Source: Cudoniella acicularis
Taxonomy: Eukaryota > Ascomycota > Leotiomycetes > Helotiales > Helotiaceae
Assembly: GCA_013054445.1 (NCBI GenBank)
Contig: JAAMPI010000042.1
Location: 1 to 64,000, forward strand
Direction: 5' to 3'
Length of the DNA: 64,000 nt
The notes under the pieces: generated by a model
The model's input: the letters and a program-made list of their open reading frames with translations, nothing else
The model's database searches: none
What the model was told of the DNA's origin: nothing
Position numbers and translations under genes: made by a program
In this document: positions 46,552 through 59,696 of the stretch, in pieces
Layout of the letters: each line of letters starts with the position of its first letter
Position numbering within the stretch: the first letter of the stretch is position 1

Positions 46552-48400
46552 TTATAAAACACTCGGATTTTGGCTCAATGTGCAGCTCGGTAACAATAGA
46601 ACCGCTCCCGTGCAAATGAAAGTCCCCGCGCTAGCTAAATAAAGCGGCCCATTCAAACTCTTCTCTAGCAAATGGCCTGCAATTAAGGGACTAAAAATAG
46701 AGAATAGTTGGCCCCTTACCGTCGCAGGGTACGCTTCGGGTGTCCAGCCGTAGAGCACGGAGTTGAACATCGACTGGAAGAAGTATTCCATCGCGTTTAC
46801 CCCAACATTTGATGCTTGCGTATTGACTGCTGCAAAGAGAAAGAGGGACGTTCCCACCAGGGCGGAAGAGAAGACCATTGCCCACTTCCGTCCGATTCGT
46901 GGTACATAAACCATCGACGCTCCTAGACCAACACCTACAATCCCAGGTAGATAAATGATCACATAGTCACGGTATGTCTCAGAAATAGAGACGTGAATGG
47001 AGGAGTTCTTGTGCGCAAGAATAGTGGGAAGAAAAGCACCTGCGCTCTGTTAGTGACCATAATATGTCTCCAAGTCTCAAGGCCGTGAAACATTCCTTTT
47101 TGAGAATCTTAATTAATCAACGTTTACATCGCGCCTAGCAAGACTCTTTGACGTCCCGCAAACAGACCAGACCTGAAATAGCAGCTATATACTAACCTAC
47201 AATAGAAAACCCCCAATAATCAAAAGCGTATGTGATCCAGATTAGGACGGTGAGGCATACAAGAGTAGGTGTTGAAAATAGTACTGAAATCCTTTTGAAT
47301 TCTGATTTCGTCTTTTTCAAAATGGAAATTATTGCATCGATCCTATCGGGAAATTCATTGTCTCCTGTTTGAGATCCATCGGGTGTTGTAGCTTCGGATG
47401 TGAGATTGTCCGATATAGCTTGAAAAGTTTGCCAGGTAATATTGCATCGTCGACTGTTTGTTTTCGCAATGGTTTGAAGGACTTTTAATGCTTCCTCGCC
47501 TCAACCTTTTGAGAGAAGATATTGTGGCGATTCCTGTAAAGTGAAAACTACAAAACGCAGGATGAACACGAAGGAGACGGCTCCAGTTGTCAACATAAGA
47601 TATCTTCAACCGTAGTTATCATTTTTGTTGCAACAAGCTTCACCCGGGGAAAGAGACTTGTCATTACAAGGTTTCAAACCGGTAGCACATGAGTATGTGG
47701 GAATGAAGTCGTAGGCAACTCCACTCAGGCCACAACTCCCAGAGGTTGGAAAATGGAGAGCAGAGCCAGAAGAAAACGCCGGTTCTGACCATTGTGAGCT
47801 TTTGTGAGATGGGTGGGGGATATTCTTTACCCGAGGGAGGAACTCAAGGCAAATAGTTGTATCAATGGGAATATTCCCTCCAATACCGAAACCGCTGAAG
47901 GCCGTGAGAGCAAGGATAGAGTCATACGTATCAGGAGCTCCGAGACAGAGGCCAAAGATACAGGCTACCAGCATAGTCCCGTTGAAAGCCAGCCGACGGC
48001 CTGCGATTCGTCAGTATCCATGCCATGTTATAAAGGAGGAGGGCGGGGTTTTGAGCTGACCAATAATATCAACCAAAACTCCCCAAACGAGGGCGCCAGC
48101 TGTCAATCCCGCACTGAAGGCTGTAAAGATATTCCTGAGTTTTGCATCTATGATGGATTAAGAACTTCCTTTTTTGAAGGATGAGGAGGGTACGTAGATG
48201 TCAGCAAGAATACGAACCGCTAAATCCAAGTTCTCGTTGTAACGGGATCGCAATTGGTCCAAGTGCTTGAGCTTACAACAGATCTAAAAAGTATCCAAGA
48301 CCGCGCAGACCCATATATACCATTGATATCTGCTCAATTCTCGAGTGACCAAGAGTGACTTCTTCTCATAGGAAGTGAGTCATTCCATATCTGGGTTATT
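46552..48400 (-). pseudogene. Decayed MFS transporter (SV2/sugar-transporter-like)
   Basis: Pieces of one major-facilitator protein can be read in order. They are GLGYFLDLL, AQALGPIAIPLQRELGFSG, FSAGLTAGALVWGVLVDIIG, FNGTMLVACIFGLCLGAPDT, GIGGNIPIDTTICLEFLP (the diagnostic loop), NRRFLLALLSIFQPLGVVA, YDFIPTYSCATGLKPC, RYLMLTTGAVSFVFILRF, WITYAFDYWGFSIV, then YLPGIVGVGLGASMVYVP and MFNSVLYGWTPEAYPATVRG. Stops interrupt it at 48273-48275 (TAA) and 47606-47608 (TGA), both where relatives have Trp, and at 47501-47503 (TGA). A frame shift lies near 47725 and another near 48310. About 11 residues seem deleted after ATVRG. Intron positions can still be seen (for example before 47996). It cannot encode a working 12-TM carrier. 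Confidence 0.8.
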
Positions 48401-49833
48401 AGCTGTTTGAATGGCGTTCTCTGGGCTACTACTTGACGTAGTAGATTCATTTAGGACTTGGAATGCTAATTAGCAACGGCCAGAGGAGGTAAAGTATCTA
48501 GAACCTCACTAGGTCTGTCTAAAACGAGAATCTCGTTGGCCTTGCCTTCTGGATCATTAGATACACTCATATCAACGATGCGGAAGGGCAAGAGAATTTT
48601 GTCTTGTTGAGGGAGCTCGAGCTCATCCTCAAAGCTGAGACTCGAGAGAAGTAGCGAGCTGCAGACACAATGCAGTGCAACGCGAGATAAAAAGGAGCCA
48701 AAATCTCGGAAGGTGGAAATAGTAGTGACATGCATTACAAGTGAAGCAGTTGGCAGTTAGGAGCCCTTAGTGGAACATCAACCCGCAAAACAATTGGTGC
48801 TAAGGGGAGAGCACGCGAGCCATGGCAACAGGTCAGACGGGAAAACTTGCAGAAGATTTAAGAACAACACCTGAGAGGGAGAGGGGTATTTGAAGGCTGT
48901 TCTTGCCAAACTCCGACTGCAATAAAGGATCGGAAGGAACACTCGGGAGCTACGTACACTTGTGCTCAGCAATTTGTCCGATATTGAATGCGAGGTGAAT
49001 ATTGCCCAAACATAGTCATCTTCGTGTCGGACTGCACCTTAATCAAGTAGCCAGTGTTAGCAGTGCGAGCCACATGATTCATGGCCCTTGATCAGAAAAC
49101 TGCCGCAGTCGAATAATCTAATGAGGTCATGAAGCTCGAAGGCTGGAGGTTGCACAACTAAACAATGTTTGATATGGCGGGTCGCCATCGTGATACCGTC
49201 CCTTCGAATCACTAAAGTTGGCTCGGGACCGTCATTACTAAGTAGCTTGGCGGGTGTACTCCTATAGAGTTGCCAAAGTTTCGTCGCATATTTAACGCCA
49301 TTTATGGTACGCCAACCAAACCGGAATATAAATATTAATCTGGTGAAGGTGCACAACAAAATGGATGATTCATAAACCATTTGATTTGTTAGCCAGTATA
49401 TGTACAGAGTTTCCCGGATACCATAAAACAAAACTCATCCTCAACTCAGCACATGATAGCAACTGTAAAGCGTGCCGTAAGTACTTTTCTTGCCATTTAT
49501 CTGTATTCAGACAAGGTTCTGCGAGGTAATAACAAAAAGGTGAAAAGCCAGACTCCGTACTTCCAAAAGCACACGGACGCCAGACCGGGAGAGCAAAAAA
49601 ATGATAAGTGCAGCACAGCAGCCAACTCTGAACAGAAAGAGACAACAACCCTCTCATGACATCGATCCAGCACGAAATCACCATGATCCGGCAAGATGCC
49701 TATGGTAGCTGCTGATGCCTCTATGAAAGTCATCCGTCTATCGTAATTCACGTTCGTGTCCCATCCAAATAATGCATTTTATCCTGAGAGCAACTGAAGC
49801 TAGTTGTGTCGTTATGAATGTCACATGGCCATT
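48401..49833. other. Intergenic, no gene seen
   Basis: About 1.4 kb between the MFS relic and the cyclin B stop codon. An 89-codon frame (48735-48466) contains acidic sequence (SFEDELELPQQDK) but matches nothing and may be part of the decayed transporter's former neighbourhood. Confidence 0.45.
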
Positions 49834-51489
49834 CTATCGTGTGGCCAAGTCAAGTGGCAGAGAGGCATCAATACCAAGTTCGGCAGCATGTCGCTTAGCC
49901 CATTGTCTGGTGAGAATAGAGGCTTAAGACGATATGTTAGCACAAGCACTCATTTGGATCAATCGGATTGCTTCTTACCTTTGAGAAACTTTTTGCTTGC
50001 ATACTTCTTGAAGAATGCTTCATGAGTGACTGGTCGTGCAAGGTAATCGACCATAAGCTTGAAGACCGGCTCAATTTCTTCTTCATCATAACCGGAGTAG
50101 TGAGTCAAGGTAGGATCCTATTTCTGTTAATAGTGAATGACAAAATTAGAGGGGCATCACTTACCCATTCACCTCGCTCGAGGATTAGGCGGGCTAGGTA
50201 CATCGAGGCGGCGGCAATGTGACTTGGGAGGTAGTTCATGAAGCGATGATCCAGTAAGCTGATTTCCATAAGGTATTTACCAAGGGTTCGTGTTTGTATG
50301 TCATAGTTATCGGCCTTAGAGATGCGACGGAGGAAGTTCATCGGGTTCGGGTAGCTCAAATCATAATTGAGAGCAGTTAGGACATATCGCTCAGCGCTCA
50401 AGATTTCTGCCTCGGTGAAACCATCATCGGCGACGTGACGGAAGTTGGCTACATGAGGCGAGAGTACTTCTTCATACTTAGAAGCGATGAACATGGCAGT
50501 GACCCCAACAAGCTGGAGGCGGTCGAGTTGGACGACCTTAGTAGAAAGGAACCGGTCGATGATGTTGACGGCGAGGAACAGTGTTTCAGGAAGCAGGTGG
50601 AAACGTGTGTGCACCTCGATGAGCCAGTCAACAAGAATGCCTCGCATCTTCCACTCCAAGTCTTCTTGGTGATCCATATAGTCCGCGTTTGGAAGAGTGG
50701 AGACTTCAAGCTTTTTCAAGTAGTCGAAGATCTCAACAACGTACTCGGCGACCATTAAAGGATCGTCGAAGTCTTCCTTATCCAAATCTTCAACGCCAGC
50801 AGCAAACTTGCTCTTAGTAGACTTTTCATCATCAACCTCGGTCTCGAGGGGATTTTCCTTCGTCTCTTCTGGCACCTCAATTTTTGCCTTGGATTCCAAG
50901 TGGATCTTCTTTCTTGATGGTTGGTCCTCCTCGAGGGGTGTCTCTTCTTTAATTATGTTCGAGGACGTCGAGCTAGACTTTCTCTTCTGCGATGGGACCA
51001 CGCCGGATCCAGGACGCTTCAAGTCCGCTGACTTCTTGTTGGCATCCTTCAAGCCAAGGGCTGATCTGGAAGAACTGGTACGCGACAAGGACTTTTGAAC
51101 ACCTGTTGGTTGAGAAGCTTTCGATACAAGGCCCCCCTTGCCCATATTCTTCTTGCCTTCGATGACATCTCCCTTCGTGACATTACTCACATCTCCCAAA
51201 GCAGAACGCTTCCGGAGTGGTTGTGTGTTGACAGCCGACTTCTTCGATTGGAGGGGTTTCTTGGTGGCACCGCTTGATACATCGTCTCCAGTGAATGCAC
51301 TCGATTTGGATCTTGTAAGACGCGTTGTTACTGCAGCACTATTTTCATCATTCTCGTTCGTGGGAGCCCGCCGGCTAGCTGCTCGGCTCTGGAGTCCAAC
51401 AATTAGTCTTTACCTCCAAAAATAATTATTTTTGAGAGGTGAGAATGAAGATATGCCTGAGCAATGAATGGTGGACTTACGGGAGGCAT
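49834..51489 (-). CDS. G2/mitotic B-type cyclin (NIMEcyclinB/Clb family)
   Basis: Four exons, 51489-51481 (only ATG-CCT-CCC), 51388-50165, 50117-49979 and 49922-49834, give 486 residues. The N terminus contains a destruction-box-like RSALGDVSN (residues 64-72), the APC/C degron of fungal cyclin B. The cyclin box follows (MRGILVDWLIEVHTRFHLLP, LFLAVNIIDRFLSTKVVQ, VTAMFIASKYEEVLSPHVAN) and a C-terminal cyclin fold (YDLSYPNPMNFLRRISKADN, HRFMNYLPSHIAAASMYLAR). The product activates Cdk1 for mitotic entry and is degraded at anaphase. The nine-base first exon is chosen because its splice joins in frame to a segment matching the usual MPP start. It is divergent from the uL2m gene across 955 bases. 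Confidence 0.94.
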
Positions 51490-52444
51490 TTCTATTGTAT
51501 GGTGTATTAATGATTAATTTTTTTTTTGGGAGGCTTGGGTGCTACAAGATCGTTAGCAAGACGCGGTATCAGAACCATGTACAACCGCGTTGCACCGAGC
51601 GAAAAGAAAACATAGCGACGCGATTGCACGCCTCAAAGTCGCCGAAGCTTTGGGAACATACATGAGTGCAGTTGTATCCTATAGGACCTTCGGCGGGTGT
51701 AATTGGTGATTTGTGGTGAGGACTGGCTCGATATCAACAATGGTGGCAGAGGGTTGGCTGATTTGATGGCGGAGAGTCCCAGGCACTCAATGCGTCACCG
51801 AAGACGTGAGATGCCAGAAGATACGAGGGTAGAGCCGTGTCGAGGAGAACGGGGCTTGAAGCTGTAGGAGGATTGTTGTGGGAGTGAGAAGGTATTAAAC
51901 CGCGGATGGGAACGTGAGGAAGACTCTGGAGGTGTCCTGTCTTCGCTTGTTATGGCTGGCGACTTAGCGCGACGTCAAATCCCTACCAGATGCAAGGCAC
52001 TCCGGCGCGAAATCCTCATGTAAGGGCGAGCAATACTCGAGATGAAGGGCCTGATGTAACGGGAGAAAGAGGTAGTCTTTAAGTAGGGACGTCTGAATGA
52101 GGATGAATTGTTCGAGACTCAATTGCAAGTATTTTGCGGTGCACAAGATGCTTGAAGAGAAGAGGTGGGGACCAGGAGCTGCCTGAGCAAAAGGTGGGAG
52201 AGGCCTGTTGACAAGCCCGCTGGCCAGGTAACGGGCGCGTTGTGCCTGAGGACGAAAGTCGACGAGACGTGAGTGTGGCTCGAGCGTGGCTGAACGCGCA
52301 TGTGGCTGAACCAGCTAAGCTCAAATCCTCTGGGCTCAAAATTTTGGACGACATCAATCTAGAAGTGCTCGTCTTCACAAACCCATCTATCCATCCCCGA
52401 CGAGGCCTCTCTTTTGCCAGAGAGCTCAATTGGCCCTGGCTATC
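51490..52444. promoter_or_regulatory. Divergent promoter region, cyclin B / uL2m
   Basis: About 955 bases separating two divergent start codons. No coding frame of note and no repeat. Distinct core promoter sites were not identified. Confidence 0.5.
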
Positions 52445-53673
52445 ATGCTACAACCCCGATTACTGCTGCGGCAGCCCCGCCAAAGGGCAGCATGCAAATA
52501 TCTTTCGATTCGACAGCCGATTCCTCGGACCTATGCAACGGTTGTCGAGCCTTTAAAGGTTGAAGCCTCTCTAGCGGCAGTAGGGTTTGCGCAGCCGCCG
52601 ACAACAGAAAAGACCAGTGCTGCATTTGCTATGCGGACGTACAAACCTCGAACGCCCGGTGTGCGCCATCTCAGGCGGCCTATAAACGACCATTTATGGA
52701 AAGGAAGGCCTTTTCTCCCCCTGACATTTCCCAAGAAGGGTCACGGCAAAGGAGGAAGGAACAACAGTGGAAGGGTGACTATTAGACATCGCGGCGGTGG
52801 GCACAAGAGGAGGATACGGACAGTCGATTTCACACGAATGACACCAGGCAGACACACGGTGGAGCGAATTGAACATGATCCCGGGCGAAGTGCCCATATA
52901 GCCTTGCTCAACGAGGAAGCTACGGGGCGGAAGAGCTACATCGTTGCGGCCGATGGTATGAGGGCTGGAGATGTGGTTCAAAGCTATCGAGCTGGAATCC
53001 CCAGAGACTTGCTCGAGAGCATGGGAGGAGTGGTAGATCCCGGTGTTTTGGCGGCAAAGACTGCCTGGAGAGGCAATTGCTTGCCATTGCACATGGTCCC
53101 TGTTGGAACTATGGTATATTGTGTTGGGTCATCACCGGTGAGGGGAGCGGTCTTTTGTCGAAGTGCTGGCACATTTGCAACCGTCATCTCAAAAGAGGAC
53201 AAAACAAATGCAAGCAATAAATGGGTTCAGATACGTCTACAAAGTGGCGAAATTCGAAAAGTCAGCAAAGATGCTTGCGCTACCATTGGTGTGGCCAGCA
53301 ACCCTCATTTCCAACACAGACAGCTCGGAAAAGCTGGTCGAAAACGTTGGTTGAATATTCGACCAACCGTCAGAGGTCTTGCTATGAACGCTGGTAAGTT
53401 TACCTCTTTAAAAAAAATTGTTAATGAGAAGTTTATCTAATTCGTGTTCAGCCGATCATCCACACGGTGGTGGTCGCGGAAAATCCAAGGGGAATGTTGA
53501 TCCAGTGAGCCCCTGGGGAATGCCAGTAAGTTTAAGAAGCCTAACAATTAGTGAAGCAGAGGCTAACCTATTTCTAGGCCAAAGGTGGCTACAAAACTCG
53601 AAAAACTCGCAATCCAAACAAGTGGGTGGTGACTCCTCGAGAACGAAATCACGGAAAACGGAGGGTGAAGTAA
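52445..53673 (+). CDS. RML2: Mitochondrial large-subunit ribosomal protein uL2m
   Basis: Three exons, 52445-53393, 53452-53525 and 53578-53673, with introns of 58 and 52 bases, give 372 residues. The first ~35 residues (MLQPRLLLRQPRQRAACKY...) are an Arg-rich mitochondrial presequence. The ribosomal L2 core is clear: GRVTIRHRGGGHKRRIRTVD, HIALLNEEATGRKSYIVAAD, PLHMVPVGTMVYCVGSSPVR, RGLAMNAADHPHGGGRGKSK and the C-terminal GYKTRKTRNPNKWVV. The ATG at 52445 is the first in frame and begins a plausible targeting sequence. uL2m supports peptidyl-transferase centre assembly in the mitoribosome; the HPHGGGRG loop, which contacts that centre, is intact across the splice. Confidence 0.95.
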
Positions 53674-55162
53674 ATACGTCTTGAACACATACCCCTCCGT
53701 CTTCTCTATGCTGCGTTTCACGAGATCTAATCGCTGCACAAGAATGGTACGCATGACTGTCATGTACCATGTAAGATTTTATGTATGACCAAAAGTAGCG
53801 GTCTGATATAGCATATTATGCAAGCTTTTCCACGGGAAAGCCGAATCAACTGTATTCTTAAAATCGCAAGTGGTTACAACTATGCACGTTGAGCTTTTCA
53901 TACCTTTTCGACCTACAACTGGTGCCCGTTGTAAGATCGTGTAAATTGATGCCCCAAGTATCGAAAATGAAACTAAATTATGGGCTTATCTTTTATCGCT
54001 TTACTTTCAATACCTTCTCATAATAACGGGGTATTTTTTACTTGAGGCCTTGTGGGTGAATACCAATTCCTTAATACCTATTATTAAAGAGGTTTGAAGT
54101 AGGAAGCATTTCGCGTAGAGCAGAGATCTGGGCTCACCCACAGCCTCACAAACTCTCGCTCAAGACGTTTTTTTTTATTTTTGAGAATGAAAAGGCATGG
54201 GCCGAAATAACACACATAACATAACGCTTCGATTTGAACATTTCATTTTCAATCATTACTACTTCGGACCTCAAAAGGTCGGGAAATACCAAGTTTTTTG
54301 CCACTCAACCCAGCTTTTTCAAACTTCACAAGATTCAGATTCATGCTATGAAATTACTGATAATCCATTTACAAACATCTTTTCAGCTAACATATTTTAT
54401 TTCAAAAATACCTTCAACTCCGCGGAGAAGCCGAATGCAATTATGCAAGTGATCCAATTTGTACTTCCCTTCCCATCTACAGTGCGTACTGGCCGGTAAC
54501 ACAAGAGACTGACTGACACGTTTCCGCTACCACCGACTCGGGTCATCCAGGCATCCTGCCGCCGTGTCTCTGCAGAGCGTCGTCCCAAGCAACGCCGAAT
54601 CGCTGATCCCCTCCTTTTCGAGTTCACCTAACTGCAGCGGAGCCCAAACCTTATCGTAATAAGGGTGTGCGAGTCACATCCTGATTGAGCCACAAGCATG
54701 CGAACGTGTTACGTTTCAAATGTTCAGCCGTCTCGTACCTTATCCAGTAAAAAACAACTCCACATGGGAAGAAATCCAACGTTCCACGACCCTAGTATTT
54801 GTTCCAAAAATATAATTGCAGTAATTGCAGATAGATTTTGGGGTTATATTCGTCTAAATATTCACCGCAACATGATATCTGAGTCCGAGTCCATAGAGTT
54901 GGGAATCAACCTGTATGCCCATCCAGTTCCTTGTTATTTGATCCGTGTGTAATATTCCCCATCCCGTGCCGAGTTCCTGTTCTTACAATTCGTGAAAACG
55001 TACAAGAGTAGAATAACGCCTTTAAGCGAATGGTATCATGTACACAATAAATTATGTACCTGCAAAATTCCGAAGATGAGTGTCATATCATGGCAGCTTG
55101 CGCCTATTGTGATGTGAGCTCGATAAGATGATACTGAGTTCGAACGAGTGAGATATTTGTGT
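53674..55162. other. Convergent intergenic region
   Basis: About 1.5 kb between the stop codons of uL2m and the Zn2Cys6 factor. AT-rich, with two 3' flanks. No further gene or RNA was recognised. Confidence 0.5.
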
Positions 55163-58100
55163 TCAAGATCCGCCTTCCCAACCGATATCCCTACAAAGTG
55201 ATTAGCCATATATCGTCATTTTGACGAAACCGCCCGAAGACTCACATTGGATCCATAGATCCAAGCCCCATTAGCTGCCTGAATACACCCTCGCCCACAG
55301 GTGTCAATCCCGTGGTTTGATTACTCATTTCCCACCCTGCTGGGACATCAAATGATCTGCCAGGCGTCTCCGGCATAGTGAAAGTATTATCTGGAGTCAG
55401 GCCTGTTGTTGGAATGGTGCTGTAGTCTGGGTTTGAGGGGAAGAATGAGCCCATGATCCGATGCTCACCAACTGGGTTACGATTGTTATTTGATGATGCC
55501 GGGCTTGTTTCGTAAGAAGTTCCGCCTGAGTTATTTTGCCCAGACTGCAGATTCGAACGTGAATCTGAAGGTGTCGTGGAACTTGGCGTCGGTCGATTGG
55601 AAGCAGAATTTGCCGTATCCGGAGACAAACCGCTATCAGCACCGTTGTTGCTGCTCTCGCTGTTGATATAACTAGAGCTATTGGTCACGCCATCCGCATA
55701 ATGTCCCAAGGGAACAGTGGCAATTGCCAGCCCTTGCAGAGTGCGTTGAACATCTTGTTGACCATCAATCCCGCGCCCGCGATTCACATTTTGATTGGAC
55801 TCAAAAGACATCCAGTTTGTATCCTTTATCGAGTCATTGCGAGGGTTCGTCGACTCAGCCGGAGATGGGTTGCCGTCACCAGGACTTGCCCCAATTGGAC
55901 TAGCATTTTCCTCCTCTGAGATGTTCATAAACATACATTCATTACGGCCACGTGGAAGCCCGTTGTTAACAGATCGCGGAGCCCCGCCCAGATTGGGCAT
56001 CTTTGCACTTGATAATCCGAGCTTGAAAGTGTTAGAATACAACTGTAAGACGAAATTTCAGAGAGCATTTATTACTCACATTATCATCACTGTAAGCGAA
56101 TACTGATTTGAATTTTGGGTTGCGCATGCCGAGGCCTTCCAAATCCACATCCAATTGCACCAAGAATGATTCAGTCAGGGGATTTTTCCGCTTTAGAGCA
56201 TTCATAGCGGAGAGAAGAAAGCGTAATGAATCTCCTGTTTGGCTATCGTCCGGCCGACTTTTAAGATATTGGACAAAAACGCGCGCTGAAACATACAAAC
56301 AGAACGAAATAAATGGGTTCATCTATATTAAATTAGAAAGACTCATATTATGGGGAGACCGGTACTCACAGCTGATAAATCCATGTGAGAAATCATACGC
56401 ATAATACTTGCAATTTCATTCGCTGCTGTGATGCATCTGACTTTGCTTTCGGCACTAATCGATGCTGGGAGACGATTTTTCTCCGACTTATATATTGCTG
56501 CTTGGTGTAAACAGATAGTTGAAGTATGTATGTTCATATTTGTGAAAACGATATTAGGATTAGATAGGCCACTGGGTAATTTTAGGTGGGATGGCAAAGA
56601 TAAGGATGTGTTGAGAAGGATGTTATCCATTTGTCTGTGGCGTTTCCAAAATTCGCCATTGAGGTCGTTATCTCGGTCTTCGGCGTCAGGACGATGGAGG
56701 TGTATAAGGTTCCGACCGAACAAGCATGCCATTAAGACCACGCCCGCAAATGGAGATAGATTGCATGCACCTGACGGAGTCATGGCTTCCGAGAGGGATT
56801 GTGTCTTTTCTGCTTTGTTCATCTCGAAAGCCTCATCTGAAGCCGGAAGATTTGACAGAATATCTTTCTCGTCGATAGTCATTGGCCATCCAGTTCCAAT
56901 GCTAGCATATCGATCCTCGCAAAAGGCCATCCAAAAGGTCCTGCGCCTCTCCTCTCTCTCTGCCCAATCACGAGGCGGCGGAAGACACTGTTTAACATCT
57001 AGACCGGTCCCATCCAGTTTATGCAAACTCATCCTATAGAATCTTAGCGGAAAAGTTTATATTCATCAAGAAAGGAATACTAACATCTGGCACATTCGAA
57101 TGGCAGAACCAGTACTCATCCATGCCCTTGGGAAGTACATCATCTTGAATTCGTACGTGGCTAGGAGAACATGGGTCTGAGCATGCGCGACCGATATCAT
57201 GTGCTCCCCATGACCCTTCAGATAATCCAACTCAACGTATTTCCGAGCGCGTTGGTAAAAGTGCTCTTTGAGATCTCCGAACTTGTCAACTACGGATGCA
57301 GCAAGAGTCCACATGGCGTATCGCAATGCGACTGGTGGCCGCTGAGTAGGGGCTCTGGCAAAACTATTAGCACATTTCCTCGGGAGTTGTGAATAAGCAC
57401 TCATAAAAGTGCGCTTTAGTAATTATTATTGGCAGAGAGCTCGTGCTTCACCTCTCATATAAGTTTGAGGGTTCACGCAAATGGAAAGGGCAGAAACATA
57501 TATTCGACACAGAGCAAAATAATGACAAGGCTTACAAGTTCATTGCCGCCAGATACCTGTACTTGTGTATCATTGGTAGTGAAGGGTGGATTTTGTCGAA
57601 GAAGATTTGATGCCTGTATTCCGCCATGAGGTTCTGTCTCATTTACTCAAGGAGGGGTCACATACAATTCTTCAATCGTCTCCTCAGGGGGAAGCGGTTC
57701 CTCCAACCCCAACCCAATCATTTCCCAAGTGAAAGTACTGTCATCTATACCCATTCCCATATTAATATCAGCCGTAAATGTAAGATCATCCATCGGAGGC
57801 TGTTGAGGGGAGTCGCCATTGAATCCCCATCGCTCGGCGCTAACACCGTTCACTATCCCAATAGGAGGATTTGGAACGCGAAAATCGGATGTAGGAAGAG
57901 ATCGAGGTCCAACCCCACTAAGGCTATTTTGTGTGAACGAAGTTTGTGAAGTATCTGTGGTTGCAGGGACTGGGTCTTGAGTTTTCAGCAATGTTTCCAC
58001 TTGTTCTGGATACGATTTGCTGTTAGCATTATTCGAAAGTCTAGAGGAACGCTTGGAAACCGACTTAGTCTTTCTTCTAGAGCCTTCACATAGCCTCGTT

Positions 58101-58392
58101 TCGGACCAGACTTCCTCCTCACCTCATCGTACGCGCAGCTGTGCCCCAATCTTGTACATGTCGAACAACTTGGCTTCGTCCCATCGCATTTCAGCTTCCT
58201 CTTTCTGCAAATTATGCAAGCGATCCTTTTGGGCTTGGGAACAGTTGAATCTCCTCCACTTCCAGCATCTGCCGCGGCCGAGTTTGCGTCGCCAGTGGGA
58301 CTTCTGTCTCTTTTATTGCGTCCGCTGCTGCCCGTAGGCCGAGATAGGTCGTTGAAATAGCTTTCTGGAGGGGTATTGGAGGCCGACGACAT
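55163..58392 (-). CDS. Zn2Cys6 transcription factor with fungal_trans-type middle region
   Basis: Eight exons: 58392-58065, 58005-57666, 57613-57536, 57354-57085, 57033-56370, 56322-56080, 56042-55246 and 55190-55163; 915 residues. The binuclear zinc cluster is at Cys59, 62, 69, 76, 79 and 86 (C-x2-C-x6-C-x6-C-x2-C-x6-C). It is followed by RRKSGPKRGYVKALEERLKQ and a short coiled-coil segment (VETLLKTQ). The middle homology region starts near residue 223 (FFDKIHPSLPMIHK) and includes LRYAMWTLAASVV and RRRTFWMAFCEDRY, the conserved fungal_trans core. The tail is Ser/Asn/Gly-rich. It should bind CGG-type half-sites in the nucleus; the regulated pathway cannot be told from sequence. The last exon is short (EGGS end) and the intron before exon 7 is only 37 bases. 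Confidence 0.9.
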
Positions 58393-59696
58393 GTTGGTGG
58401 CCGGGTCGCCTTGGGCGTCGTCTCTAAGTCTTCTTTTTCAATTGCGCTTCTTGTCTACTAATCTGCGTCGTTCTGGTACAGAATGGGAGTGAAATGAGTT
58501 GCAATGCTGAGGGTTCACTGATACTGGTTTAATCGATGTGGAAACCGCGCCGCTCGCAAGCTCCGCCTGTCACAGCGGGAGCAGTAGTGCTAGATGCAAT
58601 GGCCTCTTTGACTCGCGTCGTCGCAGGCGGAAAGGGCTTTGTTTCCTGAGGGTAATGGAGGATTGCAACACGCCCTTTTCTAGCACACATACATTCGATC
58701 AGCTAGTATTGAGCGTTTGTTGAATCTGAGGAATTCCTCAGGTGTCTGGTCCAGTAATCAACCTTGCAAGTTACCTCAAGCGAAGGATGCGGGACAAACG
58801 CAATAGAGAAGAATCGGTGCAGTGTGAGCTAGTCTGATAGTGGCCGTGTTTACGGCGCGTCCGTAGTTCTAAGGTCCCGATGACCTTATGATTTTCACCT
58901 GCGATCAAAGGACAATTGCTTGGTGCAATACTCGTATGCCCAAGGCACCAGCGACTTCGACGTTTGATTCCGTAAGCTAGTGGGACACGACACCAGTTGA
59001 TGGCTCGCGTCGTGCATCAACCTGGTCGATTAAACGCTTTAAACTCCCCTTGCTCCTTGCTCAGCCCTCAGCCTTGCCGTGTGAGCAACTGATTACCAAT
59101 CATGAAGCGGTGTGCCACCAGGTGTGCTCCTTTGATATTTGGAGTCGGCGTAATAATTAGGCCGACAGTGAAGCCACATCGCAAACGAGCAGTTTGAAGC
59201 TTCCAGTGATGACGTTCTCGCCACGACGCATGGCCTGCCTCAAAGCGCCTCTCTTGTGACACTCGTTGCTTTTCCTTTGACGTCCCGCATACGTCCGTAA
59301 AACTTTAATTCAACGAACCCTCGGGCTGAACGTTCATAGCGATGCTTGAAGTGCACGTGAAACATATCTGCATCACACAACACTCGGCCCGGATTTGGCT
59401 CACAGTCAAACTCCCGGGTCAACGTACTGAGAACTCACCGTAGGAGTAAAATAATCCAGTTACACTTCAGCGGAAATTTGGGACACATGTTCTATTTACT
59501 ACAATAGTTACGAGTTCCTGTTCTACTGTGATGTGACCGCCCTTAGGAGAACCGAGACCGAGTAGGATAAAGCAGTCAAACCAAAGTCAGAAATGAGCCG
59601 TCATGGAAGACAACCCCCCCCCCAAGCAACTCCTATAGTTGGTTCAGTGCTCTGTATGTTGAAATCCTGAAGCAACGGTATAGGATACTAGGATAT
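58393..59696. other. Intergenic, no gene seen
   Basis: About 1.3 kb covering the Zn2Cys6 factor promoter and the THOC3 3' flank. It includes an 11-base C tract near 59.6 kb. No gene recognised. Confidence 0.5.

Noticed and set aside
48466..48735. 89-codon minus-strand frame upstream of the MFS relic
   Set aside because: Partly acidic and protein-like but short, without recognisable domain; could not be joined to the transporter in frame.
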